The notes under the pieces are model-generated. The model did not search any database. It saw only the letters and a list, made by a program, of their open reading frames with translations, and was not told where the DNA came from. 64,000 bases of DNA from Acephala macrosclerotiorum (taxonomy: Eukaryota > Ascomycota > Leotiomycetes > Helotiales > Mollisiaceae). The position numbers were made by a program, and so were the translations under genes. This document shows, one piece after another, positions 21,425-30,386 of this stretch (its first letter is position 1; every line of letters starts with the position of its first letter). The DNA lies in contig MU119233.1 of the NCBI GenBank assembly GCA_014904845.1, forward strand, positions 300,611-364,610, given 5' to 3'.

Positions 21425-21475
21425 TAAGCGAGGTGGCCCAGAACAGGGGGGGGCCCACTTCTAGGGGGTTTGACT
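21425..21475. repeat. 51-bp terminal inverted repeat, right
   Basis: Reverse complement of 19639-19689 without mismatch, followed by the TA at 21476-21477. Confidence 0.95.
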
Positions 21476-21477
21476 TA

Positions 21478-21660
21478 CCCAATAGGCCTCCCCTGCATAG
21501 ATTGCAACTACACAATACACTTTCCTCCGCCTGCAGGTAACTACCACGTCCACAGTATCTGCAAGACATGCTGTAATGCGAGAGAGAGATGAACATCTTT
21601 CGTTGCAGAGACTGCCAGCGTCCGAAGATGAAGATTGTGGTTGTGCCTAGGAGATGTTGA
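21478..21660 (+). pseudogene. Cys/His-rich family member 11, 3' part, after the transposon
   Basis: Contains LPCIDCNYTIHFPPPAGNYH and VHSICKTCCN, the CxxC..H..CxxC core of subgroup B. The frame stops after NARER at 21590-21592. Shifted by one frame, NIFRCRDC and VVVPRRC follow to a stop at 21658-21660, matching NIFKCxC and VVPGKC. So in addition to the transposon insertion this copy carries a frameshift. Confidence 0.65.
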
Positions 21661-22008
21661 GGGCGTCGGGTAGGTGGGTTGAATAGAGCACAGGAGGAGT
21701 TAAGGGAAGTGTGAATGAGGATGTCGAAAGGAAGGAGATGGTGGGAAGCACGCTGAGTAGTTATAGAGAGGTGAATAAATTGATGGGAGTGTGATGTACA
21801 AGGCATGAGCTTCTGAGTAACGGAAATACATCAAAGACTTTCTGTGAGCAACTAGCTCTACCAGGGATGGAATAACGACAAAAGGGTGTTCTTCTCGAAA
21901 TCTGAATCATACTTCGGCCCATAAAAGCCCCACCTAACAACCGACATCGGACAGCAACTAATATTCCTCCCAAATAACCACGCAACCACTTCATCGACCG
22001 AAACCAAA

Positions 22009-22232
22009 ATGAAAGCAGTCGAAGTACCATTAATAGCTCACCCTGACAAAGGCCGCTGTCCTATGCCCCTGCTCCAAAAGGTCACTGGCACATCTTTACA
22101 GTCTGTAAGAGCTGCTCGAATACGATCAAGGCAGATATCTTCAAGTGCGACTGCGTGGCATGGCCTACAGGCAGCCACAAGAGTAGGATTGATGTTGTGC
22201 CAGGGAAGTGCGTGAGTTGTGCGGAGAGCTGA
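22009..22232 (+). pseudogene. Cys/His-rich family member 12, frameshifted subgroup B copy
   Basis: Starts MKAVEVPL, like the 18463 gene, and reaches KGRCPM. The conserved core then appears in another frame: PKGHWHIFTVCKSC, ADIFKCDC, and VVPGKCVSCAES to the stop at 22230-22232. Compared with the 18463 copy, the stretch between CPxC and the PKGHWH motif is shortened by a length not divisible by three. The last three knuckles are the best-preserved in the cluster, so loss was recent, or a short intron is being missed here. Confidence 0.65.
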
Positions 22233-22661
22233 TTAGGAGATTAAACGAGTACTACTGGGTATGGGAGGATTGTCTGGCGTAGATGTACAGAATGATGTGT
22301 CAAACGGGAACGATATTAAGCTGGAAATGAGAACAGCCACAATAATGTTAATGTGAAGAGCAAAGCATGAATTTTGACTAGCAACAGCAACGTATGGGGG
22401 AAAGCATGGAGTTTATTGGATGGGGAACTTGCTCTTCCAACCATGAAGTGTTAATGCGAACAACAAAATCCTACAAGCAATTCTAACCACGTGACACTCC
22501 ATCCTTAACATTTGCCCTTCTTTTCACGCTACCAGAAGCGAATCTTTCTATCGATGACCATACTCCATGACAGCAAATCCCATCTATATTTTTCGAAACT
22601 TCGGTCCGTCTCTACCATCGACACTTGCCCACACCAGACTCAATGCCTGCGCCAGGAAACC

Positions 22662-23474
22662 TCAAAGCACCCGATACGACACTCTGCTAACCCCCTTACT
22701 CCTCGAAATCTTCTTAACCTCAATCTTCCCCACCAAACTACAATCCCCAACATGCGTCCCCCCACAAGGATAAGCTCCCATCCCCACCATCTCCACCACC
22801 CTACCCCTCTCCTCTCCCTCTGGTAACACAAAATCCTCTGCTCCCGTACACTTCTCCTTCAGTTCCTCCAACGGCCAATAATGGATCCTCACTGGTGTTG
22901 CGCCCGCCACGAACTCGTTGGTCTTGGCTTGGATAGCAGCTTTATGTTTTCCGTCTATCAAGCCGCCGAATTCGACAGCTGCAGAGTCCGGGTAGTGACT
23001 TGCTTTTGACTCGGTGAGGGGTGGTAAGACACCTTCGCGTGAGAGAGCGTTGATTGCGAAGCCGAGGACATGACCTGCTGTATGAAACCTGGAATACAGG
23101 TCACGTTTCTCTCCGTCGATACTCTGCTTTATCTCCTCGCCCGGAGAAAACGGAGTTGAGTTTGGGGGTTTGAATCGCCCAAAATGAAGAATCTGGTGTC
23201 CTTTAGCGGGATGTCGTACTGATTGCACTTCGAAGACACTATCCGAGTCTGAGGAAGCAGGCGTGATGGTTCCTGTGTCGGTGGGTTGGCCGCCACCTTG
23301 GACGTAGAAGATTGTTTCGTCTGTGATGAGGACGTGGTCGTGTGACGAGGGGTCCTTGATGAGGGATTGATCTACTTCTGGGAGGGTTGAGACAGGGGCG
23401 ATTGAGACCACTTTGCTGGTATGTTGGCGAAGGTCTTGTTGGTCTTGGTAGACCAACTTTGTTCGTGTTGCCAT
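22662..23474 (-). CDS. AlaX-like alanyl-tRNA editing protein (270 aa)
   Basis: A single-exon frame starting MATRTKLVYQ. The N-terminal part has a strand ending FYVQGGGQPTDTG, matching the editing-domain motif of alanyl-tRNA synthetase. The zinc-binding HxxxH is seen as FHTAGHVLG near residue 135, and the second pair as CGGTH near residue 240. Free-standing AlaX proteins hydrolyse mischarged Ser- or Gly-tRNA(Ala) in the cytosol or mitochondria, protecting translation fidelity. All four predicted metal ligands (His, His, Cys, His) are present, so the enzyme looks active. An in-frame upstream extension is ignored because it lacks conservation and the second ATG matches the family start. It lies just inside the accessory block, divergent from the Cys-rich cluster. 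Confidence 0.9.
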   Translation of the reverse strand: MATRTKLVYQDQQDLRQHTSKVVSIAPVSTLPEVDQSLIKDPSSHDHVLITDETIFYVQGGGQPTDTGTITPASSDSDSVFEVQSVRHPAKGHQILHFGRFKPPNSTPFSPGEEIKQSIDGEKRDLYSRFHTAGHVLGFAINALSREGVLPPLTESKASHYPDSAAVEFGGLIDGKHKAAIQAKTNEFVAGATPVRIHYWPLEELKEKCTGAEDFVLPEGEERGRVVEMVGMGAYPCGGTHVGDCSLVGKIEVKKISRSKGVSRVSYRVL

Positions 23475-24190
23475 CTGGAAGGAGATTAGATTGAGATCAA
23501 CCGATTTTGGATCATACTCACCGTGGATTGATTCCAAAAGATCACTTTTTTTTTTTAGACCTTGCAACGTTCAATGCAAGAGTGGAAAATATAAACGATC
23601 TATGTCTGGGAAAGGAAGCTGCTGGAAGCGACATATTGACATCAAGGGCGCGATGACTCAGCAAGTTCTAAGTAGAGCGTCATCACGCACGTGATACCCC
23701 TGAATCGCAATCATAGGCGATCCATCTCACGTCTTCACTTCTAGGCGTTGCAGGTGAGGACAGCAAGGTAATGTGTGAAAGAAGAGTTGTAGTACTACGT
23801 TCTCTTGCAAGCTCAATACTAATACATTGGTATTATTGGGAATATTTGCTGGGAACTCTCCTACACTCGTCCCCCCAGGCCATTGAAGTCGGCAATGGCC
23901 ATCGTGGTGACTTCGCTATGCTGGAGGCTTCTAGTCTCCACCCTTCTCTTCTCCTCCGATGCCTGGGAAAGCTGTATTTAATGCCATGTTGTTCTACTCC
24001 CATTGCCTCCGAGTTCCTTAGCCATCGCCTCGAGGCATGTTCGGTCGTCTACTTCGACCAAGTCAACTGCCGCATGTACTGAGATATGCTGAGCGTATGG
24101 TATGCTCCACTCTACTCTGCCTGCCGTAGTCCTCCTAGGTAGGCTTTCGAGGCGATATCTTCATATCTTTTGTTGACTCTTGCGAATCTT
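23475..24190. other. Intergenic region between two minus-strand genes
   Basis: Holds a short T-run near 23548 and no supported gene. It includes the promoter of the AlaX-like gene and the 3' end region of the fucosyltransferase-like gene. Confidence 0.4.
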
Positions 24191-25552
24191 TCAAGGCCAA
24201 AGACAAGCCGCATACTCCAAATACTGTCCCACCGTCCCATAAATCTGACTCAATTCATCACTCATCAACTGCGGCCCATTCAAATGATCCCTCTGCTTCG
24301 CAAATTGATGCCTCCACAACGCAATATTCCACGCAAAGCTCGAATGTCCCACCCCAGCAAACTCGGAAGACTTCTCCAAAACCAAATAATCAACCAAAGC
24401 TTGCTGGTCGAAGGTCAGATTCTCTAACAGTTTATTGTCCTCGCCATTGACGAGGTCCTGTTTTGCCGATACGGTGAGATTGTATTTGTGTGCGTCTTGC
24501 GTGAATTTGTATAGTTCGTGGACGTCGCCGGATGCGAGGTATATGACTGGTAGTCCGGAGGCGGCGGCTTGTTCGAGGTAGTAGTGTGATTGGACAGAGT
24601 ACTTCGAGTATTCGTATACCTCGACCGGGAATCCTTTCTGTGAATCGACCTCTGTGCGAAGATGTGCTCCAAAGAACGTGTTCTTCCAGATCTTATCCCT
24701 AAAATTGGCACGCAGATCGTATTTGGAAGCCAAGTTCTTCAGCACCGTTGTAGCCAGTTCTCTCGCCTCCCTCCTGAACTTGAGGATCTTCCCAAAGTCC
24801 ATAGCGAAATCGTCGAGGTCGGAGTAAATGGGGTATTTGAGGTACGACCGATCCAGATTAACCACAACCCTCGAATCCGTATCCCGCTCCTTACTCAACC
24901 ACCCATAAAACTTCCCCCTCCATCCCTCAGGATGTGCAATTCCTGTTGGCGTATCCTCCATCAAACTCTCGGGCATCAACAAAATCGGATCCTCCTCCGC
25001 CTCTTCCTCAAACACCTTCGCATCATCAAACAACTGCAATTGCGGACACGACAATCTCAAGCTTTCCACAAAATGCGTCTCATCGAATATATAGTCAAAA
25101 GATATCGTTTCCCGCTCCCAGATATGCGATATGTCGTTTGGATCCCGTAAGATTACTCGAGGCAGAGTGAGGCCTGCGCCGGCGGAGATGGCGTAACGAA
25201 CGCAATTCAGTATCGAATTTCGCAGATTGCCTACCCCGCCCCCAGACCTGTTACAGGTAAATAATAGCTTGGGATTCCATTCCGTTCGATCGCAGAGGTT
25301 CTTGATGGCGGGGGATTCGAGATATGGGACATCGAAGAGGTCGGTGGTTTCGAGAAGGTCGTTGTGCGAGAGTGAGACTTCTGCGGGAGGCGAGAAGGAA
25401 AATGTGGGGATAGTGAAGATTGCGGGTCGAAGATAGACGAGAGAAACGAGGAACACGATAGCTCCGACTGCGGTTAGGGGAGCGTGGCGGGAGTTTCGAA
25501 TCGATTTTGCTTTTGCGAGGAGCAGCATCGTTAACATTGACAGGAGTATCAT
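24191..25552 (-). CDS. O-fucosyltransferase-like type II membrane protein (453 aa)
   Basis: A single-exon protein. One hydrophobic segment lies near residues 27-50 (AVGAIVFLVSLVYL), preceded by basic residues, which suggests a type II Golgi anchor. The lumenal part starts with CNRSGGGVGNLRNSILNC near residue 110, resembling the GGxxN/R donor-binding motif of fungal O-FucT-fold proteins. Later, FFGAHLRTEVD near residue 305 resembles the HxR motif that binds GDP-fucose. The C-terminal half has a DYLVLEKSSEFAGVGHSSFAW segment typical of the fold (acidic residue, then a glycine-rich turn). The substrate is unknown. The family is broadly conserved in Pezizomycotina; assignment is by motifs only. 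Confidence 0.65.
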   Translation of the reverse strand: MILLSMLTMLLLAKAKSIRNSRHAPLTAVGAIVFLVSLVYLRPAIFTIPTFSFSPPAEVSLSHNDLLETTDLFDVPYLESPAIKNLCDRTEWNPKLLFTCNRSGGGVGNLRNSILNCVRYAISAGAGLTLPRVILRDPNDISHIWERETISFDYIFDETHFVESLRLSCPQLQLFDDAKVFEEEAEEDPILLMPESLMEDTPTGIAHPEGWRGKFYGWLSKERDTDSRVVVNLDRSYLKYPIYSDLDDFAMDFGKILKFRREARELATTVLKNLASKYDLRANFRDKIWKNTFFGAHLRTEVDSQKGFPVEVYEYSKYSVQSHYYLEQAAASGLPVIYLASGDVHELYKFTQDAHKYNLTVSAKQDLVNGEDNKLLENLTFDQQALVDYLVLEKSSEFAGVGHSSFAWNIALWRHQFAKQRDHLNGPQLMSDELSQIYGTVGQYLEYAACLWP

Positions 25553-26270
25553 CGTGAAGAAAGGAAAGAAAGAACGACAGAAGAGAAGGGTGGTACAGAA
25601 CTCAAGCTGAGTGGCCTAGCTCACTTGATTCAGGCCATTCACATGTTCTGGACCTGGGGAGAGACGCCTAATTTGAACGTTGACAAGGCCCCACCTGCAG
25701 CAATCCGATAGTGTGGTTACCCCAAATTCGGTCCACGACGGAGCCCGAGTCGCCTGATAGGGGAAAGCGAGGGGAGGGAAGGCGCTGATTGGCAGTGAAG
25801 ATCAGTGAAGATTGCTGAAGAACGCCACAATCTGCAGCGCCGACCCCTAAATTTATCGAAAAATTGGCTTGTGCATCGCTGTCTGTGCTGAAGGTCGTTA
25901 GCGACTCGGGGATTCGGGGTCGAGATAGAAAAGGGGGAGTCCTTGGACCCGAGCACCTCTGTTCTCGGCCGTGAACAAAGTCCGCCAGAAAAAGGATGTT
26001 TTCCCAGCTTCACCAAATCGGAGAAGGAAATATCCTAGCAGAGGATCTCTTAGCATTACCAACATAACCAGGTTGTCGGATTCTCCCATATTGACCTTAT
26101 GCAAGCTACTATATCAACTCAATTCGGAACCAGCCTAAATACATACAGCATCTACATCAGCCAAGCCGGCTCCTCTCCTTCGAGTTTTTCCATCTTGAAC
26201 GAAGAAGGATCATCTCTCAACCGGAAACAATGACCGACATTGTGCAAAAGGAAGGCATGTTCATTGTGCA
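25553..26270. other. Intergenic region
   Basis: No supported gene. It contains the presumed promoter of the fucosyltransferase-like gene and the 3' region of the F-box gene. Frames on both strands are short and lack motifs. Confidence 0.4.
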
Positions 26271-27317
26271 TTACCATGGCCATAACCCACACATCAACGC
26301 GTAGACCTCCTTCGCCATGAAGGGATATTCAGTCACCGGGTTATTTCGAGGATGAAATTCGTATACCTCTGGCTTCTTCTCCAATCTTTCAATCTGGTTC
26401 CTGATCTCCGTCAACCTTCCACGCCATTTCTCGACACCTTCCGGCCTCAGCATCTCCAGTCCTTCCAATCCTTGACACTGCACGGCAGAATGCCACATAT
26501 CTTGCTTCCACTCGACCTCAAAATCCTCTCCAATTTGTCTCCGAACACGTTCCCAAGATTCTCTCCAACGACGACAGTTCAAGACGTGGTTGAGTGCAAT
26601 CTGATCCGCAGGCAGTGGGTTCTCTTTCATCGCTTCTGGAGCGTACGGGCCAACAGGAAGTGGAAGCTCAATACCCGGAGCTCCCTTTTCACAGATCCAG
26701 TCTGGTATACAGTATCTGATATAATCCAGTCGGAATTGAAAATCAAAACGAGGAAGTTTCAACTCGGGCCAGAGATGTGCCCGCATGGTTGACGAGAAGA
26801 GTTCGCCGTAGATGATAATCTGGAAGAGAGCTCGTTCTGCTTCGCAGTAAATGGTGTTTGCATCTGATACCCCGCCATCCCAAAAGTTTGGTGTTGAGTA
26901 CCATTGCTTCCCTGCCACTTTGTCGATCAGATCCGCGACTGGATTGAGAGTTGTGAATCGCATTGCGTGAAGTTTGCGGATTTCTTCCATCGTGAGACCA
27001 GCTTTCTCGATGCAGAGGTTGTAAAGTCCGTCAACCCCGCCCATGAATGCCTTGCGCAGTGCCTCGGTGTTCTCCTCGCTTTGAAGAGCCCAGTCGCTGA
27101 CTTGACGAACGGTGGCAGCGATCAGGAAATATGGATCAGGACGGAAGAAGATCCTTGATGCTGCCACCGCGAGACGGAGGATCTGACGAGGATCGGCGCC
27201 TGAAAATGCTTTTCGTAATGTTCTGCAGGACGAAGATGCGCTCATCAAGTCCTCGATATTGCGCAAATAGTTGGGGATGAGAATGAGAATCTCCATTGGG
27301 AGATCTAAGAGCTCCAT
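26271..27317 (-). CDS. F-box protein (348 aa)
   Basis: A single exon. The start at 27317 was chosen because the F-box begins right there (MELLDLPMEILILIPNYL), followed by LMSASSSCRTLRKAF. The longer upstream extension covers a repetitive sequence with two copies of TTAGGCTGTGGCTT-like text and is unlikely to be translated. F-box proteins link substrates to the SCF ubiquitin ligase through Skp1. After the F-box the protein is mostly helical, with no leucine-rich repeats or WD repeats. It belongs to a large group of fungal F-box proteins of unknown target. Confidence 0.8.
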   Translation of the reverse strand: MELLDLPMEILILIPNYLRNIEDLMSASSSCRTLRKAFSGADPRQILRLAVAASRIFFRPDPYFLIAATVRQVSDWALQSEENTEALRKAFMGGVDGLYNLCIEKAGLTMEEIRKLHAMRFTTLNPVADLIDKVAGKQWYSTPNFWDGGVSDANTIYCEAERALFQIIIYGELFSSTMRAHLWPELKLPRFDFQFRLDYIRYCIPDWICEKGAPGIELPLPVGPYAPEAMKENPLPADQIALNHVLNCRRWRESWERVRRQIGEDFEVEWKQDMWHSAVQCQGLEGLEMLRPEGVEKWRGRLTEIRNQIERLEKKPEVYEFHPRNNPVTEYPFMAKEVYALMCGLWPW

Positions 27318-27936
27318 CTTTGGCTTTCGTGAGAGTTCTGACGCTCTGATACCTTGAGAGACGAGGGTGAATAGGCTGGTATTTGAAGGCTGTGGCTTAC
27401 GTGAATTTAGGCTGTGGCTTGCGTGAAATTTAGGCTGTTTTGGAATCAATCGGTGACACGTCACATGCATGACTCGCTGCCGATGCAGGTCTCCTAGAGG
27501 GCCTCTCGATCTATGGGGCACAGAAGAGATGAGATTTCAAGAATTATATGATACAATCAAGAGTTTAAAATCTAGTTGAAAAGCATATTGTTCCAGGTTG
27601 TTTCTAGGAGAAGATCCGTGGGGGCGCCATCCCAATGTGGCAGGTGGGGTAAACTAGAATTGCCCAACCGTCTCAACCTACAAGATCTTCAATTGCAACG
27701 AACTGCATAGGCATAAGAGCACCGGCGGCGAATCCGCAGAATGGAAGTGGCTTGGGGTGATTGGAGCCGAGAGAGCGATGAATAAAGACAACCTGCGAAC
27801 AAAGAAAGTGGCTTGGATGCGGACTATTTATGCAGCTCTCGACCTTGCTTTGTGAGTTCTTAATCTTCGTTTGCCTTCAAGATACATACTTTCAATTATA
27901 AAAACATAATAGAATAGGCTTAAACCCAAATCTAGG

Positions 27937-28161
27937 ATGCCTTCAAATGAAATCTGGAGTGCTTTGCAGAACGGATCCACATTCAAGCTCCCGACAAGAA
28001 GCAAGTCGAACGTAACAGTAAATGGCGTGACAAAGACAGCCAGGCTAATGACTGCAGCTGAGCTTGAGCGACTCACGAAGACGATTCGGAACTCCGAAGC
28101 TCAAATGAGTGCGGCAATGAAACAAATGAAAGCGAAGATGGACGAGGTGTTCAAGAAATGA
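27937..28161 (+). CDS. Small hypothetical protein (74 aa)
   Basis: A 74-residue frame starting MPSNEIWSALQNG with a Lys-rich, amphipathic C-terminal helix (SAAMKQMKAKMDEVFKK). There is no signal peptide. Coding character is plausible (balanced composition, good ATG context), but nothing identifies its role. It could also be a chance frame. Confidence 0.4.
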   Translation: MPSNEIWSALQNGSTFKLPTRSKSNVTVNGVTKTARLMTAAELERLTKTIRNSEAQMSAAMKQMKAKMDEVFKK

Positions 28162-29290
28162 AAAGCGAGGCATAGGACGTGGGAGTAGGATGGTCCTCGG
28201 GACCTTGTTTTGATGTTCGCTGTATGCGATGAAATTGAGCTAATTTCGGCCTTTCTTAGGGTGGAAAGAAAGGCCATCACAGGGCGAAAAATGTAGGATA
28301 TGTATGCTCCTGTAAAGTGAAAACCTCTAGTATAGCCCGAACACATCTTCATCTACTCTTCAACTTTACCGCAACGAGTCAATGTCTTAAAAACGTTCAG
28401 AATTTCTCAGGCAACGACCTTCGAGCACTCTGGTGAGCAAGCACCGATTGTTTCAAGTCTTAAGAGTTGTAAATTGGGCTTCTGCGAACGATGTGCAGTG
28501 GAACCAAACATAATCAAGAAAGCCGAAAGTGAGAAGCACAGGCAAGAGGCGCTTTCAGTAATATAGCAAGCATTTCAAACAGCGCGATGAATATGAGGCT
28601 CAGCTTACACTCTTTGCACGAGCTTTGGTAGATACAAAAGGCTTAACCAAGTAGATAGAGTGAAAGAGCAGGAATCTTTTATAAATTTTACATTGATAAA
28701 TAAAATAGCAATGCTGGTACCCTAAAGACAAAAGCATATGCAAGGCGCAAAGGTTGCCTGCCTTTAAAATAGCATCTTAAGTTCGGATCTTGACCTTTCT
28801 CTTGGACGAAATTCCATAATTGTCAGTTTAGATATGCGACATTTCATAAACAAATATCGTGTATTGAGCGAAGGAGCTTTGGGTGTCGAGGGACTGCAGT
28901 GAATACTAAGACTACCTCATATCCAAAGCCGAGCAGCGCCATGTTGATGTCTTGAAAATGACTTATTTGTCAGAAGACTTTCCTATTAAGTATCAGTTCA
29001 GATCTGCGACTTTTCAGTAGTAAATCTCGTATTATAAGACTAGTGACCTTGGTTCTCAGGAGCTATAATGAATCTCGAGACTAGCGGTCCTCCAAAGCAG
29101 AACGGCACCGTCTGGGGGTCTTGAAGATAATGAAAACGTCTACAGCGGAACTGGGACTTTAGTTAATCCGAAAGTCCTCCCACAAGTTGGGACATTCAAG
29201 TCTACTAGCGCCAAATCGTGTACACAAAACCCCTCGTTACGGCTGACTTGACTTCCGGTCTTTACAACTACGCGCGCGATCACCGCAAAA
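28162..29290. other. Intergenic region with a diverged tandem duplication
   Basis: No gene is supported. The right half contains a diverged direct duplication (see the repeat entry). The left part includes short frames without motifs. Confidence 0.4.
28820..29137. repeat. Diverged direct duplication of about 165 bp
   Basis: The first unit (about 28820-28961) and second unit (about 28992-29137) share blocks such as TCAGTTTAGATATGCGAC versus TCAGTTCAGATCTGCGAC, and TCCAAAGC..AGC(G)GC..GTCTTGAA at the end. Similarity is partial with small indels. Neither unit is coding. It lies just upstream of the three-exon gene at 29291, so it might be a duplicated promoter segment. Confidence 0.6.
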
Positions 29291-30084
29291 ATGGTTGGAG
29301 TTTCACCCTTTGCTCCCCCGAGACCTAAGAAGATGGAAAAGGTCCTCACAAGACTCGAAGTTGCCGACGTCCTTACACCGAAGAACGCCAACGACCCCAA
29401 TGCTATGAACGACTCCTGCGCCGGCAACAAGCACGCGTCCAAGAAGTCACAACGTATCACCGACGCTCTTAACATGGGCAAGAAAGCTATCAACATTGGC
29501 AAATCTCTCTTCGATCGCCTCAAGGGCAAGCCTAAGCCAGACAACAACCCTTACCCATCTCTCCGACAAACACAAAAGGTTGGCAAGCAAGAGGTTGGCG
29601 TAGTCGTCGGGACTGCGGATGGTGGCGCCAGTCGAGAGGAGTCCTTGCGTAGCAAGACTCCAGTCGTCAAGGAGCATGCTTATCAGCCCCTCAAGTCGAA
29701 CCCGTTGACTTTGAGCGAAGTTGAGTTTATTAACGCAACTCGTGAGTACTCTGAATTCTCTTGGCGAATCGAGCTAACATCTTTCGAAGGTGCAAAGGCC
29801 CTTGCGGAGCTCGAAGGTACGACGAATGCAAGTGGATCTACTATCGATCTTCGTAGTCGTAAGTTGGTCTGATCTTCCTCGGTAATTTGCCTAACATGCG
29901 AGCAGGACTCGAGACACGAGAGGAGGTTGGCACAAGTGAAGTTGGAGCATCTGCGGCGCCGGCCACTAGCACGGAAAGCCAGGAGCACGTCCAGAACCGC
30001 GTTATGGCTGACATCGTCATCGACAGAACCCTCGCGGCTTTCGAGGAAAGACAGGCTGCCCGGGCTAAAGGACAAAAAGAGTAA
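29291..30084 (+). CDS. Hypothetical three-exon protein (232 aa)
   Basis: Exons 29291-29741, 29790-29858 and 29906-30084. Introns are 48 and 47 bp with donors GTGAGT and GTAAGT, CTAAC branch sites and AG acceptors. The phases close exactly to one 232-residue frame starting MVGVSPFAPPRPKK. The first 100 residues are rich in Lys and Asn with a helical stretch (DALNMGKKAINIGKSLFDRL). The rest is Glu/Ala-rich and predicted disordered. No domain is recognised. Canonical introns make it a real gene. The 48-bp first intron keeps the frame open, so an unspliced form would add 16 residues. Confidence 0.7.
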
Positions 30085-30386
30085 AGGGCAAAGGTTGATA
30101 CGATGGCAGATCCTGGTCACAGTTCGGATGTTTGCAGTGGTCAATAGATATCGTGAAGGGCTTTGTGGTTCATGTTTCGAGTCAGAAATGTGTCTGACCC
30201 TGGGATATCTAGGAGTTAAGTGGCGGCAGCTAGCAGATCAATCAAAGTCCTTGCCGCCGCCTGGGATTCATTGTGCCCCAACTTTGCCCGCTGCGTCCCT
30301 AATACGATTGTCCTGACCAGCATATTCCCCGAAAGACTGAAAGCGAGTGAATGAGTTTACCATTATAACACATTTCAAAGCCATAT

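Larger units (their letters stand above)
19639..21475 (-). mobile_element. pogo/Fot1-like (Tc1-mariner) transposon, 1,837 bp
   Basis: Terminal inverted repeats of 51 bp (19639-19689 and 21425-21475) are perfect reverse complements, beginning AGTCAAACCCCC and including an eight-C run. The flanks are TA/TA. The minus strand encodes a transposase of Fot1 type, now broken. Its N-terminal DNA-binding part is open (20908-21327), and the DDE part (about 19729-20900) contains multiple stops. Perfect ends imply recent mobility, possibly by trans-acting transposase, or slow decay since insertion. It interrupts a member of the small Cys/His-rich family. Confidence 0.92.

Noticed and set aside
23771..24082. 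103-aa frame between the AlaX and fucosyltransferase-like genes
   Set aside because: No motif, no codon or structural support, and it lies in what looks like intergenic sequence.
27318..27521. In-frame upstream extension of the F-box protein
   Set aside because: The extension covers a small non-coding-type repeat, and the F-box begins exactly at the downstream ATG.
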